A stretch of 64,000 nt of DNA from Aquanectria penicillioides (taxonomy: Eukaryota; Ascomycota; Sordariomycetes; Hypocreales; Nectriaceae): contig PYIU01000003.1 of assembly GCA_003415625.1 (NCBI GenBank), positions 7,440,001 through 7,504,000 on the forward strand, read 5' to 3'. Of the stretch, positions 36,266-47,386 are shown one piece after another. The notes beneath the pieces are model-generated. The model searched no databases. It was not told the origin of the DNA and worked only from the letters and a program-made list of their open reading frames with translations. The number at the start of each line of letters is the position of its first letter. The first letter of the stretch is position 1. The position numbers and the translations under genes were made by a program.

Positions 36266-37002
36266 TCGTTGCGATTTTCTTGACATTTCTAAAGTTGGGA
36301 TTTCGATCCAAATGGTTTTCTTTGCGTTTTTGACTTTCAGCTAGAGGTTCAATCCTCGAAGTGATTGTTCAAGGAATCTAGACATAAGCGTATTTTGCGG
36401 GATAACCCAAAGTTCGCTATGGGGGTTTTCCATTCGTTCGGCCCGGAGAGATGTTAGCTATTGCGATGAAACAGTATGAAGGTTACCGAAAGATAGGAAC
36501 TAGGCCAGCGGAATGTCTAGAGCCATCAGCACTTCGGCCATTCCGTCTATGGACGGACTTCTCAGACTCGTACGAAGCAAGGCCCTAGTAGTGCCATGTT
36601 GCCATCTTCCGACTTTGCATGAACCTAGAAAATGAGCAAAAACTTACGTACTTCGCACAATGCCGGCTGTTCCATTATGTTGCTGTGATACGGAATGGAG
36701 CCTTTCCTGTGGTTGTGATGCTATTCCGGTCAATTTCGGAACAAGTGGGGCTGCCCAAGTTGGATAGTTCCGTCAACTAACCAAGCCTCGTCGATAGACG
36801 GGGGCTGCCTTCGCAGCGGGGCCGCAGGCATGAGCTAGATTCAATGTGACATCAGCAAGCCGTCAGAATTGAACCTCAACTATGGAAGAGTCGAGTTTAA
36901 AACCTTTAAATCATCAAGTCTTCCAGGAGAGAGAAAGCGGTAAGAATTATCTCTAGGCATCACTTCATCATAGACCTGCTCTCAGCTTATTGTTTTCACA
37001 CC
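36266..37002. other. Intergenic, promoter of the FAD oxidoreductase
   Basis: No gene is seen. Possible core promoter elements lie near 36895-36910 (TTTAAAACCTTTAAATC), about 100 bases before the start at 37003. Confidence 0.4.
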
Positions 37003-38613
37003 ATGTCAGCAACACAGGAGGCTCGATATTCCACACGAGTCGAGTATTCTTCCAAAGTCCTTGTTCGTGGAACTCCTGAATATGAGCGTTGCCGAACAAA
37101 TAATCCATCTGCGGATACACCATCTCGGTATCCGCGGGAGATTCATGTTGTTGCAACCCCGGATGATGTTTCCGTTGCACTAAAGAGAGCCACTGAACTC
37201 GGTGTCCACGTGGGAGTCCGTTCGTCAGGTCACATCTTCAACCTGCCCAATCTTATCGAAGGCGGAATCTTGATCGACACTACCAACCTGAACCGCCAGA
37301 TTAATTATGACCCTATAACCCAGGAGATTTGCTTTGGTCCAGCTTGCAGAGTCGAGGAACTGGCATCCAAGCTCAAAGATATCAAGAGATTCTTCCCCCA
37401 TGGCCATGCTCCCACAGTCGGCTCGGGTGGATTTCTCTTGGCAGGTGGCCAAGGCTGGTTTGTCAGAGGCTGGGGAGCCACCAACCAGACTTGGATTACC
37501 AAGATCGAAATGGTGGTCCCTGATGGCCGGACAGTCATTGCAAGCCGAACTGAGAACCGTGACCTGTTCTGGGCGGCCCGTGGCAGCGGACTTGGCTTCT
37601 TTGCCGTCGTCACACGCTTTTGGGGCAGGACTATTAAACCATCGGTTATGTGGGAAAAAATCCTGAAGTTTGATATCAATAGTGACAACTACTCGACGCT
37701 GATGAGCTGGGCGATTGAGCGGGGCCGCGACACTCCAAAATATGGCACAGATCTCAACCTGACTATCGACTACCCAGAAAAGTATGATCCTTCGTATACA
37801 ACCGATGCGATTCCACCTAGCGGCAAGCTTCAGATGACTCTGAATTTGCTATGCTATACGGACACCCTTCGAGAGGCCCGTACATTGCTTAGTGCCTATG
37901 ACAAAATGACTCCCGATGTTCAAGCTGCTCTCCTGGAAATGCACCCTGTGCAGCATAGAACCGTTGAGCAAGTCTTTGCGCGCAAACGCCGATTCCTTGG
38001 CAATGAGAAGCAAGACCGCTGGCAGATCAACAGCATCATGAATGACCCGACTGTTCCCCTCGCCAGAGTGAGTTTATTTCCTCTCCCGTCAATTAAACTT
38101 GATCCCGAATTGTTTAAGAAGGTCCTTCTAACTTTCATATTTGTAGCTTTTGGAAGCTATTAAGCCAGCAATGCTCGAGTTGCCGACCAGGACGTCCTCT
38201 GTCTTCATGTGTCACTGCGATATTGAGCCAGATGAAGAGGATGCTGCTCTCAGCTTACCACAAGACTTGTACATCTCAACCATCACTGGATGGACAAATC
38301 CCAAACTGGAGCCGGCAATCTATCAACCAATGCGTGATAGATATAAGAGAGCTTTCCCTGTTGCAGTCGGCATGTACATTACGGAGCTGGATGTCAATTG
38401 CGATGATGCCAATGTGAGTCTCGAGGCAAAAAGAAAGCAGAAACGTGCTATTCACTGACTCGATTCTAGACCAAAGTCCTGAGTGATACTGCCTTGGCCA
38501 GGTTCTTGAAAATTCGGGAGAAGTGGGATCCCAATGGCCTATTCCCCAACTATAAGAAGTTCATCAAGGCACATGATAAGATCAATCGTCTCCAGAGCAA
38601 GGCTCAACTGTAA
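37003..38613 (+). CDS. FAD-dependent oxidoreductase (BBE-like, PCMH fold)
   Basis: Three exons, 37003-38067, 38147-38413 and 38470-38613, join in frame to 491 residues. The FAD-binding PCMH domain covers about residues 40-225, with VRSSGHIFNL holding His77 at the place of the His that links FAD in berberine-bridge-like enzymes. The second linkage position lacks Cys (HGHAPTVGSGGF), so FAD is probably bound by one bond or none. The C-terminus has the family's WDPNGLFPNYKKF. No signal peptide is seen, unlike many secreted BBE-like oxidases, so it should be cytosolic. It would oxidise an alcohol or amine-type substrate using FAD and oxygen. It lies tail to tail with the UbiD gene, 312 bases apart. 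Confidence 0.9.
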
Positions 38614-38925
38614 AGTAGCATAGAGAGCATACACATGCCAATGAAGTTTCGGTTTGCAGAAACATTTGATGCTCATTGATCAGAGATTGACATTTAGCTC
38701 ATATCCGTTCAATTAGTCTCCTTCGTCTTAAGCCCCTATGTACGTACTGACATTAAAGGCAGTATTGTCTGTTAGTTGCTCTCTTAGAATTGGAATGTCT
38801 ACTATCGTTGTTATACAAATTCGACGTAATACATCAACTAGACAAAGATTCCAAGTTTGGATGCTAAATCAAGATGCATGGGGAAATTTGTCAAGGACAT
38901 TTGAATTGGCTCAATGATAAAGTAG
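38614..38925. other. Short convergent intergenic region
   Basis: The 3' ends of the FAD oxidoreductase and UbiD genes share this AT-rich stretch. No gene is seen. Confidence 0.5.
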
Positions 38926-40590
38926 TTAAACATCTTCGAAGCCCATTGCTGTCCAATTGTCCTTGATCTTCGCCTTAACATGTTCAGGATATGATCTTTC
39001 AAAATCAACAGACTGAAAGTTTCTTTTTCCTTCATATTCCATGGGAAACAAACAATCTGAAATCGCTTTCCCACCATTCTTAGCGCCTCCGCTTCCATGT
39101 GACATGTATGGGGTCATAGGGAAACTTGGAACGTCTTCAAATACGTATTCGTCTAACCCTGGCCGGCATCGTGTGACTAAAGCCCACATGACATCCTTAA
39201 AATTAGAGATGTTGACATCATCTCCAAAAAGCAGGATGCGGTTGACTAGCATGGAGCTCTTGTTGTTGTAGAGGATTTTGCCGAGCATGGTGCAGAAGTC
39301 CTTCGAATTGGTTTTTAATTTGCTGAGTTTGTCGGTATCAACTTTTAAGGCGCACCAGGTTGCCATGGTCTCAAGCGGAGCACAGGCATCAGTTATCGGT
39401 AAATCGTGGTTTTTGCAGAGGGTAAGAAGCTCTTCCGACGCGAGTGATGCGGTCGTGTGCTATTTCATCGTCAATATTTATTCAAAAAGTTCTGCGCATG
39501 GCCATACAGATTCATCCGTAATTCTTCCTGGAACAGATACTGGGAGGATAGCATCATTGCGATACGTGATAGCGTTGACCGTGAATAATGGATGCATGTG
39601 AGAATCGCCGTCAAAATGGAGCCCGAGGTAATCTTCAAACGGGCCCTCAGGCGCTTTTTCGGTCAGCGAGAAAGTGCCTTCGAGAATGATCTCGCTATTT
39701 GCGGGAACCAGGAGGTCGCTAAGTTCGCATTTTACCACTTCGAGGGGTTTACCAACCATGGCACCAACGTATTCGGCTTCAGAAACTCCTTCGGGAATAG
39801 GCAGTGCCGCTGCTATGCTTGCCGCTGGCGGTACACCCAATGCAAGTGCCCATGGGATCTCTTTCTTGCCCGCTTTGATCCATTTGTCGCGGATTATAGA
39901 ATTGTGTTGACCCGTTCCCACGAGACAGACCAAGCGCCTGCTGTCGTGGATCATGCCTCGGAAGATAGACCAGTTTGTCCATGACTTGTCTGGCGTCTGC
40001 AAAATGTGAACTCCGTAAGTCTGGAGATATTTTCCTCCGTCGCTCTGATGTAGAAGCGGTGCCGGCAGTGCGTGTAAGTCGATTTGGTCGCCGAAGAGTT
40101 TGTTTTCCTTGCAGGGCCCATCTAAGACAGTTTTAGGCACAAGTAGAGGCTTTGTTTTAGCTGACTGTGTTCTCTCCAAGATGGTTTTCCAACTGGAATG
40201 AACAGGAAGCCCCAGATTCCGCGCAATGCGCCCATACTTTTCTTCATCCTTCTTCCGAAGGCTCACTGCATTTCCAAAAATTTTCCAGAGACCGTCTTTA
40301 GCGCCTTTGACGTTGTGAAACAGAGGCGCTTTGCCATTTACTTCACTGACTCGTCGAACAATTGCCCCGACCTCAAGATGAGGGTCTATTTCTTGATGAA
40401 TTTCCGCAAGATCGCCATCTTGGCGTAGAAGCTGGATAAACTTGCGAAAGTCAAGCTGCGCGGCAACGTCGTCGGGCTCGCCCGTCATGGTGCTCTTCCT
40501 GCGGGACATAACGGCTCTGGGACTTGAATGAAGTGCCGATGGAGAAATCCGCGGTGAGAAGCTCCACGCCTGCCTCCCAAACACGAACAT
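38926..40590 (-). CDS. UbiD-family (ferulate/cinnamate-type) decarboxylase
   Basis: Two exons, 39508-40590 and 38926-39459, with a 48-base intron, give 538 residues. The intron is needed: read-through ends at VWPCAELFE, while splicing restores ITDESHTTASLASEE as in Fdc1. The first ATG (40590) gives a basic leader (MFVFGRQAWSFSPR) that looks mitochondrial. UbiD features are intact: TNWSIFRGMIHD for the prenyl-FMN Arg site, and EGPFEDYLGLHFDGD for the acidic catalytic loop, where the second acid is Asp instead of the Glu of Fdc1. The enzyme should remove CO2 from unsaturated or aromatic acids using prenylated FMN. It is divergent from the UbiX gene that makes this cofactor. Its closest functional model is Aspergillus niger CdcA/OhbA1, but the exact substrate is inferred. 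Confidence 0.92.
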
Positions 40591-41188
40591 GCTTATTATT
40601 ATTCTCGATAGGGACACAGAATTAAACGTTTGGTTGGTCAAAATGGGTCGAAAACAAACCCAATTCTTGCACTAAATTGATCTTCTGCGGAATGCGACAT
40701 GGGTTCATTCTCGGTTTAACTAGTGTAAACTGGCTGCGGCCAAGCTACCTCTTCGATAAGACGCTTCTGTGCGTTGATTCCGACAATCTATGTCACAGGC
40801 AAAATGTTCCTAATTTGGTATCAATGATAGTGGCTACATTTGAAGGGGGAGCGGAGCTTCATCTGCCTGCACTTCGTCCGTACCGATGAAAGTAGGAAGA
40901 CAGTAGGAAATTCCGTAGCGCGAGGTCGGAACGATCGGAACGATACCAACAAGATGTGCTTACGCGCAGCGTTGTTGCTTAGCCTTCCTCAGTCTAGTGC
41001 CATGCTAAGTTGTTGCCGCTGACATGTAAGGCAATGCCTCGTTCTTGAGCCCAGTGCATATCATGGGTATGTGATATCAGTCAATGAACCATGTCGATCT
41101 TAACAACCCTGTATTTGCTTCTCTGTTTTGGACATAACCCCTGGTAGACTCACTCAGTAGAGGAACGAGAAATTCAGACGTCTTCGAT
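40591..41188. promoter_or_regulatory. Bidirectional UbiD/UbiX promoter
   Basis: The two genes start at 40590 (minus) and 41189 (plus). The region holds several CCG/CGG triplets typical of zinc-cluster targets: CCG at 40878, 40883 and 40913, and CGG at 40927 and 40936. The CCG at 40913 and CGG at 40927 form an everted pair with an 11-base spacer. Confidence 0.6.
40927..40944. repeat. Tandem CGGAACGAT repeat in the promoter
   Basis: CGGAACGAT occurs twice with no gap (40927-40935 and 40936-40944), giving two CGG triplets six bases apart in direct orientation. Zinc-cluster proteins often bind spaced CGG triplets, so this is a candidate operator for the regulator at 42076-44603. Confidence 0.65.
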
Positions 41189-41944
41189 ATGCAACCATCA
41201 TTTTTCTTACGCGGCGCAAAGGCCATTGTGTGGACTCGTTCTGTCAACGCGCGTGTCTGGGGCCTGTCATCTCCAAAGACGAAGCATGCCCAAATTCGAC
41301 AATATTCATCGACGCCTACACTTCAAGAAGCATTCTTGGGCCAAGGAACGGCATCTGGAACCTTCCCAGTGTGCGATAGGCCTAAAAGAATCGTAATCGG
41401 CATTACTGGAGCTACGGGGTCGGTGTACGCCATTCGGATTTTGTGGATTCTACGTCAGCTCAGGGTTGAAACACATTTAGTCCTCAGCAAGTGGGCACTG
41501 GCGACATTAAAATATGAGACTTCAATGACTGAGCTTGAGATTAGAAATCTAGCCACAAAAAATTATACAGCCAAGGAATTATCGGCGCCCATCGCTTCAG
41601 GCTCCTTCCAGCATGACGGGATGCTGATTGTGCCTTGCAGCATGAAGACACTGGCTGCTGTGCGCTCTGGCTTTTGTGACGACTTGATTTCTCGCGCAGC
41701 AGATGTTAGTTTGAAGGAGGGGAGACGATTGCTGTTGGCAGTTCGAGAAACACCATTGAGCGACATACATCTTGACAACATGTTGTTTGTCAAGAGGGCT
41801 GGTGCTATTATCTTCCCACCTGTTCCAGCTTTCTACCAACGCCCCAAAAGCCTCGAAGATGTTGTTGATCAAACTTCAGGGAGGATGCTAGACTTGATGG
41901 GAATTCACACAGACGGGTTTGAGAGATGGGAAGGGTTTCGCTGA
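41189..41944 (+). CDS. padA: UbiX/Pad1 flavin prenyltransferase
   Basis: An intronless 251-residue protein. A leader of about 60 residues rich in Arg, Ser and aromatic residues (starting MQPSFFLRGAKA) suggests mitochondrial import. The UbiX core starts with RIVIGITGATGSVYAIRI. The conserved active-site region PCSMKTLAAVRSGFCDDLIS and LLLAVRETPLSDIHLDNM follow in normal spacing. The enzyme joins a dimethylallyl group to FMN to make the prenylated cofactor used by UbiD enzymes. It lies next to its likely client UbiD in a divergent arrangement, and 131 bases from the 3' end of the Zn2Cys6 gene. The symbol follows A. niger padA and rests on family plus context. Confidence 0.93.
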   Translation: MQPSFFLRGAKAIVWTRSVNARVWGLSSPKTKHAQIRQYSSTPTLQEAFLGQGTASGTFPVCDRPKRIVIGITGATGSVYAIRILWILRQLRVETHLVLSKWALATLKYETSMTELEIRNLATKNYTAKELSAPIASGSFQHDGMLIVPCSMKTLAAVRSGFCDDLISRAADVSLKEGRRLLLAVRETPLSDIHLDNMLFVKRAGAIIFPPVPAFYQRPKSLEDVVDQTSGRMLDLMGIHTDGFERWEGFR

Positions 41945-42075
41945 GGGGTAGTACCGGTAGTTACAATGCATGAACAAGTTTGGATCGTATATTATTTAGA
42001 GTTATTTTCTGGTTTAATGTCTTGTAAGCAAACGTTGAATAGATTTTCCGCCTCCCAAAGGGGCGCAGCAAAGTT

Positions 42076-44603
42076 TCAAAAATTGCCCTCGAAAGCAAAA
42101 AGAGTCTCATCTCCAGTAGGCCAGTTTGACAGAATTGACTCTGGCCACCCAAATTGTACATCGCCATCAGAGATCAAATTCATCCCAGACCCAAAAATCA
42201 ACGGAACCAAGGGCTCGGGCCGATGCTCCAGAGTACTCTCCTTGGCACTCCCCTTGTGAATGGCAGGGTCTAAATTGGTCATCCTTTTGGGAGAGAGAGT
42301 CTCCGAGCTCCCCATATCTGACAAATTTTGCGTGATTTGATGAGTTCCATCCGCCTGCAAACTGGTTGATAAGAGACCTAGGTTCGCCAAAGTTGGGAGT
42401 ATCTCGGATAGTCTTTTCCACAGTCGATGTGACGCCCGAGAAGTGCTCGAGTAGCTGCCGGCCAGGGAAAGTGACATTTGGAAGATCTGACTGACTGAAT
42501 CCACAAAATCTGCTGTTAAAATGCTCGACAGAGTGGCCTTGTTCTGTTCGATGTATGCAACCAGTAAAAAGAACAATGCACAAGCAGATGCCAACAAGTG
42601 TTGGTAGTATGGATGCTGCTTTCGATAGATATCAGTGCTGGAGTCCAATGTGAAGAGGACATTGACCATGTGCGAGACAAGGTCCAGCCCAGGGCGGAGA
42701 TTTTCTCTTCCTGCATCCACGTCCGATGCGGAAAAGAAACAGGGCCGAAGTAGAAGGCTACGGACCGAATCCGCCCGGAGATTCAACAAAATGGCCCATG
42801 ACGGAGGTCTAGCAGGAGAGTTCAAGTGCCCTGCTCCAAAGTGTCCGAGAGATTGGTTTCCGACAGCTTTCTTTCGCCACTGTTCAAGCTGGAAGTTCAT
42901 GACTTCGAAGGCATCTTGATCTTCGTACCGTTCTCCTTTGGCAGCGCAAGAGATGGGCTCATTAAATTTATCGCTAATTGAAATAAAAGAAAGCATAGCT
43001 TTAAGATATGGGCTTTTAATCTATATTCATAGATGAATGGTCAGAGTACAGGCATTGGTCATGGGCCAGCTTAGGTGTGGACTTACCATGTCTTTTGGGA
43101 GGGGCTCGAAATTGGAGTGCTGGAAATTGGTAGGGAGCCCTGTGGAAGCGCTCCACTGGCGGTCAAGGATTACGATACTGCACATTATGATGCTCGCCTC
43201 GGTGCGTTGGGCTTCGGAATTGAGAACGTGCTTTGAGACGTCACCATTGTGGAATCCAAGCTCCATCAACACGCGACCAGCTACGCCACACATTCGCCAG
43301 GCAGACCGAGTGAGATCTTGGAAAAAAAAGTAGAGTGCCTAAGATTTTGATGATTAGCTTCTTAAGAATACTCGTGAGGAAATCAAATCCTCTTACCGCA
43401 AGTAATATTATTGTGACGTTTTTGATACTAGACGCTGGAGAGACCAATTTTGCATTAACAATGTCCTGAAAGCTAGACTGCATGAGACTCTCAATGTTGG
43501 AGTTTGGGGAAGACAATGTTGACTCGGAACGTAGGGCAATGGCCAATGCCAAATTCAATATGATGAGGTCATTTTCGGTCGGATCCGAAGCTGGCTTGCT
43601 GGAGTGAGCATCCGTATCCTTCGGCTGTGGCGAAAGCTGCCCTGTATAACAGACGCGTGTTTTGCTCATGAATTCTTCAATGTCTAAAATTGGATGAAAA
43701 TCACCAATGACTTCCTGGTATACCGAAAGGAGACGCAATGCTTCGTGCAAATTGACGAGGGACCGAAATTGCTGGAGCCGCAATTGATTGCTGTGTGGGG
43801 ACCAACGATCTTTTCCCACGGCGGAGTCATCGTCACGATGATTCTGAAAGCCATCCCCATCATCTATGCTAGCAATTTGAGGGTGTTGGGACGATGATAT
43901 GGATGAGCTGCGCTGACGCATTTTCATCTGGGCGACATTCAAGCTATAGTCTGGGCTAGTTGGTCCATAAAAATGCTGGCTGGTTTGTTGAGGCGCCTGT
44001 GTATTCGCATCTACTGCTTCCCTGCGCAAAGCGCCACCGTCTTGTACCGACGACGGACCTTGGTATTCTTCAGCCGAGTTTGTTGTTATCGACAATGTTG
44101 ATGTCGTGGGTTGGCCGCTAGAGTGCCGAACGCATGAGGCGAGGCTATCTAGCTGGCCTTTCAGGCTTGACACCAGCTCAAATATCGAACCCCCTCCGCC
44201 GCTTCGACAAAAATAGTCAGAGGAATTTAGGCCATGATCATGACATTGCATTACATATGACAATCTAGAAGGGGTTCCGACGCCGATCTTGCGTCTCAAC
44301 ATACCTCGATGTCTGTGAATTCGCTTGCTCGCCCTGGTTGCGGCTAGCCACATCTGCATCACTCAATAATGCCGGGATGTCTGTCCAGTCCATGGCGCTA
44401 TTTGCGCCAGAGAAGTTGCAGTTCTGTCCTCGCCCGAGACAGTGCTCACAGGGATGGCGACCATCGCATTTCCCTTTCCGTCGGCGACAGGCATCGCAGG
44501 CCCGAAGTGCGTATGGTGCCCGTCTTCTTGCCGAGTCTGCTCCCCGGGCCCGCTTGGTGGCTCGTGTTTCTGTTACCTCGGCCATAGAAGCAGATGGAGC
44601 CAT
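42076..44603 (-). CDS. Zn(II)2Cys6 regulator next to UbiD/UbiX (SdrA-like)
   Basis: Four exons, 44305-44603, 43397-44201, 43087-43338 and 42076-43020, join in frame to 766 residues. The start at 44603 is the ATG opening MAPSASMAEV; an upstream in-frame ATG would add 23 residues. The zinc cluster covers Cys 36-62 (C-x2-C-x6-C-x5-C-x2-C-x6-C). A long Ser/Gln-rich linker is followed by the fungal transcription factor domain, with TRSAWRMCGVAGRVLMELGF in the third exon and SPYLKAMLSFISISDKFNEP at the start of the fourth. The acceptor at 43021 is chosen because it restores SPYLKAM. In A. niger a zinc-cluster gene (sdrA) sits with padA and the UbiD gene and activates both in response to sorbate or cinnamate; the same role is inferred here from position. 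Confidence 0.88.
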
Positions 44604-46303
44604 GCGGCAGTAGTCTGGCTGGATATTGAACAGCAGGTGAGGAAGGGTGGTAGAGATAGGAATCGGATACACAGCGGCGGGATGAGATTCCTAAGGGCAT
44701 AAGGAAGAGAAGGAGGACGCAGGTAAGAGGCCGCAATCAACAGGACATGCATGCCAGCGTAAGCGCTCGCTCTAGTCCTCATGAAGGCCCAGCACGCTGC
44801 TGTAACCGGACCAGGGTTGATTCCCTCACGAGGAGCAGACGAGATAAGAATCCGCGGGCCGCCCCACACCATAATCGGCAAACTCTTGGGCGTCATAGGC
44901 CGGTTGAGGCGGTACGTGATCAGTGCGGGGAAGGGGGCGATGACATCGCTGAAGCGACCAGCCAGCAACCAACGCTTGTCGACGCCGCCTCCAAAGTTCA
45001 GTGCGCAGGTACAGAGCAGGACCCGATTCCGGCTGAGTAGTATCCTCATTCTAAAGCAGTCGCTCGTGCTGTGATGATTCGGAGCGAGATGATGGTTGGA
45101 AAGAGTAGCAACCGTCATGACTCCAGTTAACCCACTGATCCAGGCCGCTTTAGAGTCGGGCTACCGACTAGAGACTCGGCATTGGCTACCCACTTCATTA
45201 TCTCGAGTCAGCGAAGGTATTTGAGCCAGCTATATCTACCTAGCTTCTTGAAGCAAGGTACTGAGATCCAAGGTTCTGCAAGAGCTCGACTATATATGCT
45301 GTCACGTCATAGCCCCCCGTCCTCGACCTCGGCACAACCGAGAGTTGATCAAGCGCGGACCCTTGGCCTTTTTCTTTTCTTATCTACCACAAGGTAGGTC
45401 GAAAGACATACTACGCCATGACAACTGTGTCGTCTTGGGAAAGCTTCACTAATGGCTAGTCGCCTCACCCCAGACCCAACATAGTTTGGATTGTGATAAT
45501 AGCTGTATACAATCCTCTCCAAACTTCTATTCATCCTCAAGAAAAATTCTTCAAAGTGCATTCCGCATTATCGTCGATAATTCAACGCGACAGTTTATAT
45601 GCTGAGCAGTTGCGCCAGCAGAGGGAACAAAATCCGCTCAGGGAGGTCTACGTGGTGCTCAAAGTGATGGAAATGGTTCACCTACCTGGCAAACACGCTG
45701 AGCATTGGGGTAAAGTGAGTGCATGGGGGCCGAGTTCATGGCAATGCAGCCCAGTTGAAAGGATGGCGGTCCAGTCTGCAGCTTACAGTGACCTAGTTCA
45801 ACCCTGAGATGGGAGGATATTTCTAATTATCAGTCCCCATATTTCCAAACTTATTCACGGACATAGTCAAACGTTCCATCTAGCTGATTGAAGTCATATT
45901 TCTTTAAAATTCTTACGTCTCCGGTTGTGAGCAATATCACAGCAATCACCAATAGCAGAGCAAGGATATTTACGACCCACATAGTTCCTCGACCTAGAAT
46001 GAGAACAAACAGACGACCTACTCAGCAATGATAATCCCGCTAAACTGATTAAAACAGGATCATCCTTCCACTTGTATTTGGGCCCACCCATTCTCACGGA
46101 GGAGTGGCTTATCCCTGTTATTTAAACAGTCAGATATTAAAATAGCCATGAAACAACCAAGTGCTGTATGCGGTTATGGCGTGTTTGCTACGCGGCTACG
46201 CCCTTTGATGACACCAGGCCAATCATGGGCTTATAAATTCTCGCAGTCTTGGGAGAGAACTCCAACACCTTCACCATTACACCACACCATATTCCCACAT
46301 AAA
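44604..46303. other. Intergenic, no firm gene
   Basis: This holds the promoters of the flanking divergent genes. A minus-strand stretch at 45894-46097 could encode a short membrane protein if a 28-base intron were spliced (NILALLLVIAVILL in the second part), but the intron is too short to be credible. A second short plus-strand frame at 45493-45807 has no recognisable domain. Confidence 0.4.
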
Positions 46304-47386
46304 ATGGTATCCCCTATAATCCCAAAAGCACTAGAACCAGGTGCAAAAATTGTGTTTATATCGCCATCTGCGCGACTAAATCATGAGCTTCCAGATGTCA
46401 TGCGAAGGGCCACTGCCGTGCTGGAAGCTCGAGGCTATACAGTCCGTGAATTCTTCAACAACGACACGGGCATCCAGTCCTCGATAACAAATAGACTGTC
46501 GGAACTGCGCGCTGCGTTCTCAGATCCCACCATATCCGCCATAATCTGTACCATCGGTGGTCCATGTTTTACAGAATTGCTGCCTGCTCTCATTGCCGAC
46601 ACAGAGCTGCACAACATCATCCGTGCCAACCCCAAGATTGTAGTAGGCTTCTCCGATATTAGCGGGCTACATTGGTTTTTGTATGCCCTGACTGGTTTGC
46701 GCACATTTTATGGGCCCGGCGCAATCCCAGAGCTTGGCGAGGCAAGTTCTGTTGACAATGGACGCTCGCCGCTAGCCTTTTGTGTCAAACGTCTCTTTCG
46801 CGCTATTGCAGCTCCGGAACCATTGGGAGAGATCCCGCGATCGCCTACTTATTCACCCAAACTCGCTTCATTTTTCTTTAAAAACCCGGCTTCCACAGAG
46901 CCGCCCGAAATTTGTGACGCTCCAGCATGGAAATGGCTTCGACACGGCAAGGCTCGGGGTCGACTTTTCGGCGGCTGCTTGACCGTGGTAGCACGTTTAC
47001 AAGGAATCCATGCAATTGTTCCAGATTGGAGAGGTCGCATTGTCTTTCTTGAGACAGCCATAAACGATGACGGTATTTCAGGTAATCCAATTAGCAGAGT
47101 TCGAGCCGGCTTTGCGGATTTGATAGCAGCTGGTGTATTTGATGACGCGACTGGATTGGTGGTTGGAAGGCCATTTGGGTATGGCTCCAAAGACGCAAAT
47201 GAAAAGTATGCAGGGGTAATTAAGGAGTTGCTTTGCGAAGGTCGCCTCGCAGAGAAAAAGTTTCCCATTGTGTTCAACGTGGATATCGGCCACACAACGC
47301 CAATGGTAACTCTGCCATTTGATGCCTTAGCGGAATTAGACTCGGAAGAGGACTCGTTTGCGGTGTTGGAATCTGGCGTTGCATAG
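46304..47386 (+). CDS. Peptidase S66-like (LD-carboxypeptidase/MccF) protein
   Basis: An intronless 360-residue protein. The start at 46304 is preferred because the S66 fold begins at once (LEPGAKIVFISPSARL); an upstream in-frame ATG at 46148 adds 52 unrelated residues. Relatives are serine peptidases with a Ser-Glu-His triad that trim murein peptides or cleave microcin C-like adducts. Glu (RIVFLET) and His (VDIGHTTPM) are present. The nucleophile elbow is IGGPCFTE at residues 84-91; lined up with MccF-type IGGNNS, the Ser position is Phe89, flanked by Cys88 and Thr90. Activity is therefore uncertain. S66 proteins are mainly bacterial, so old transfer into fungi is likely but not shown here. 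No signal peptide is seen. Confidence 0.85.
   Translation: MVSPIIPKALEPGAKIVFISPSARLNHELPDVMRRATAVLEARGYTVREFFNNDTGIQSSITNRLSELRAAFSDPTISAIICTIGGPCFTELLPALIADTELHNIIRANPKIVVGFSDISGLHWFLYALTGLRTFYGPGAIPELGEASSVDNGRSPLAFCVKRLFRAIAAPEPLGEIPRSPTYSPKLASFFFKNPASTEPPEICDAPAWKWLRHGKARGRLFGGCLTVVARLQGIHAIVPDWRGRIVFLETAINDDGISGNPISRVRAGFADLIAAGVFDDATGLVVGRPFGYGSKDANEKYAGVIKELLCEGRLAEKKFPIVFNVDIGHTTPMVTLPFDALAELDSEEDSFAVLESGVA

Noticed and set aside
45894..46097. Possible short two-exon membrane protein on the minus strand
   Set aside because: The intron needed is only 28 bases, there is no recognised family, and the start is arbitrary.
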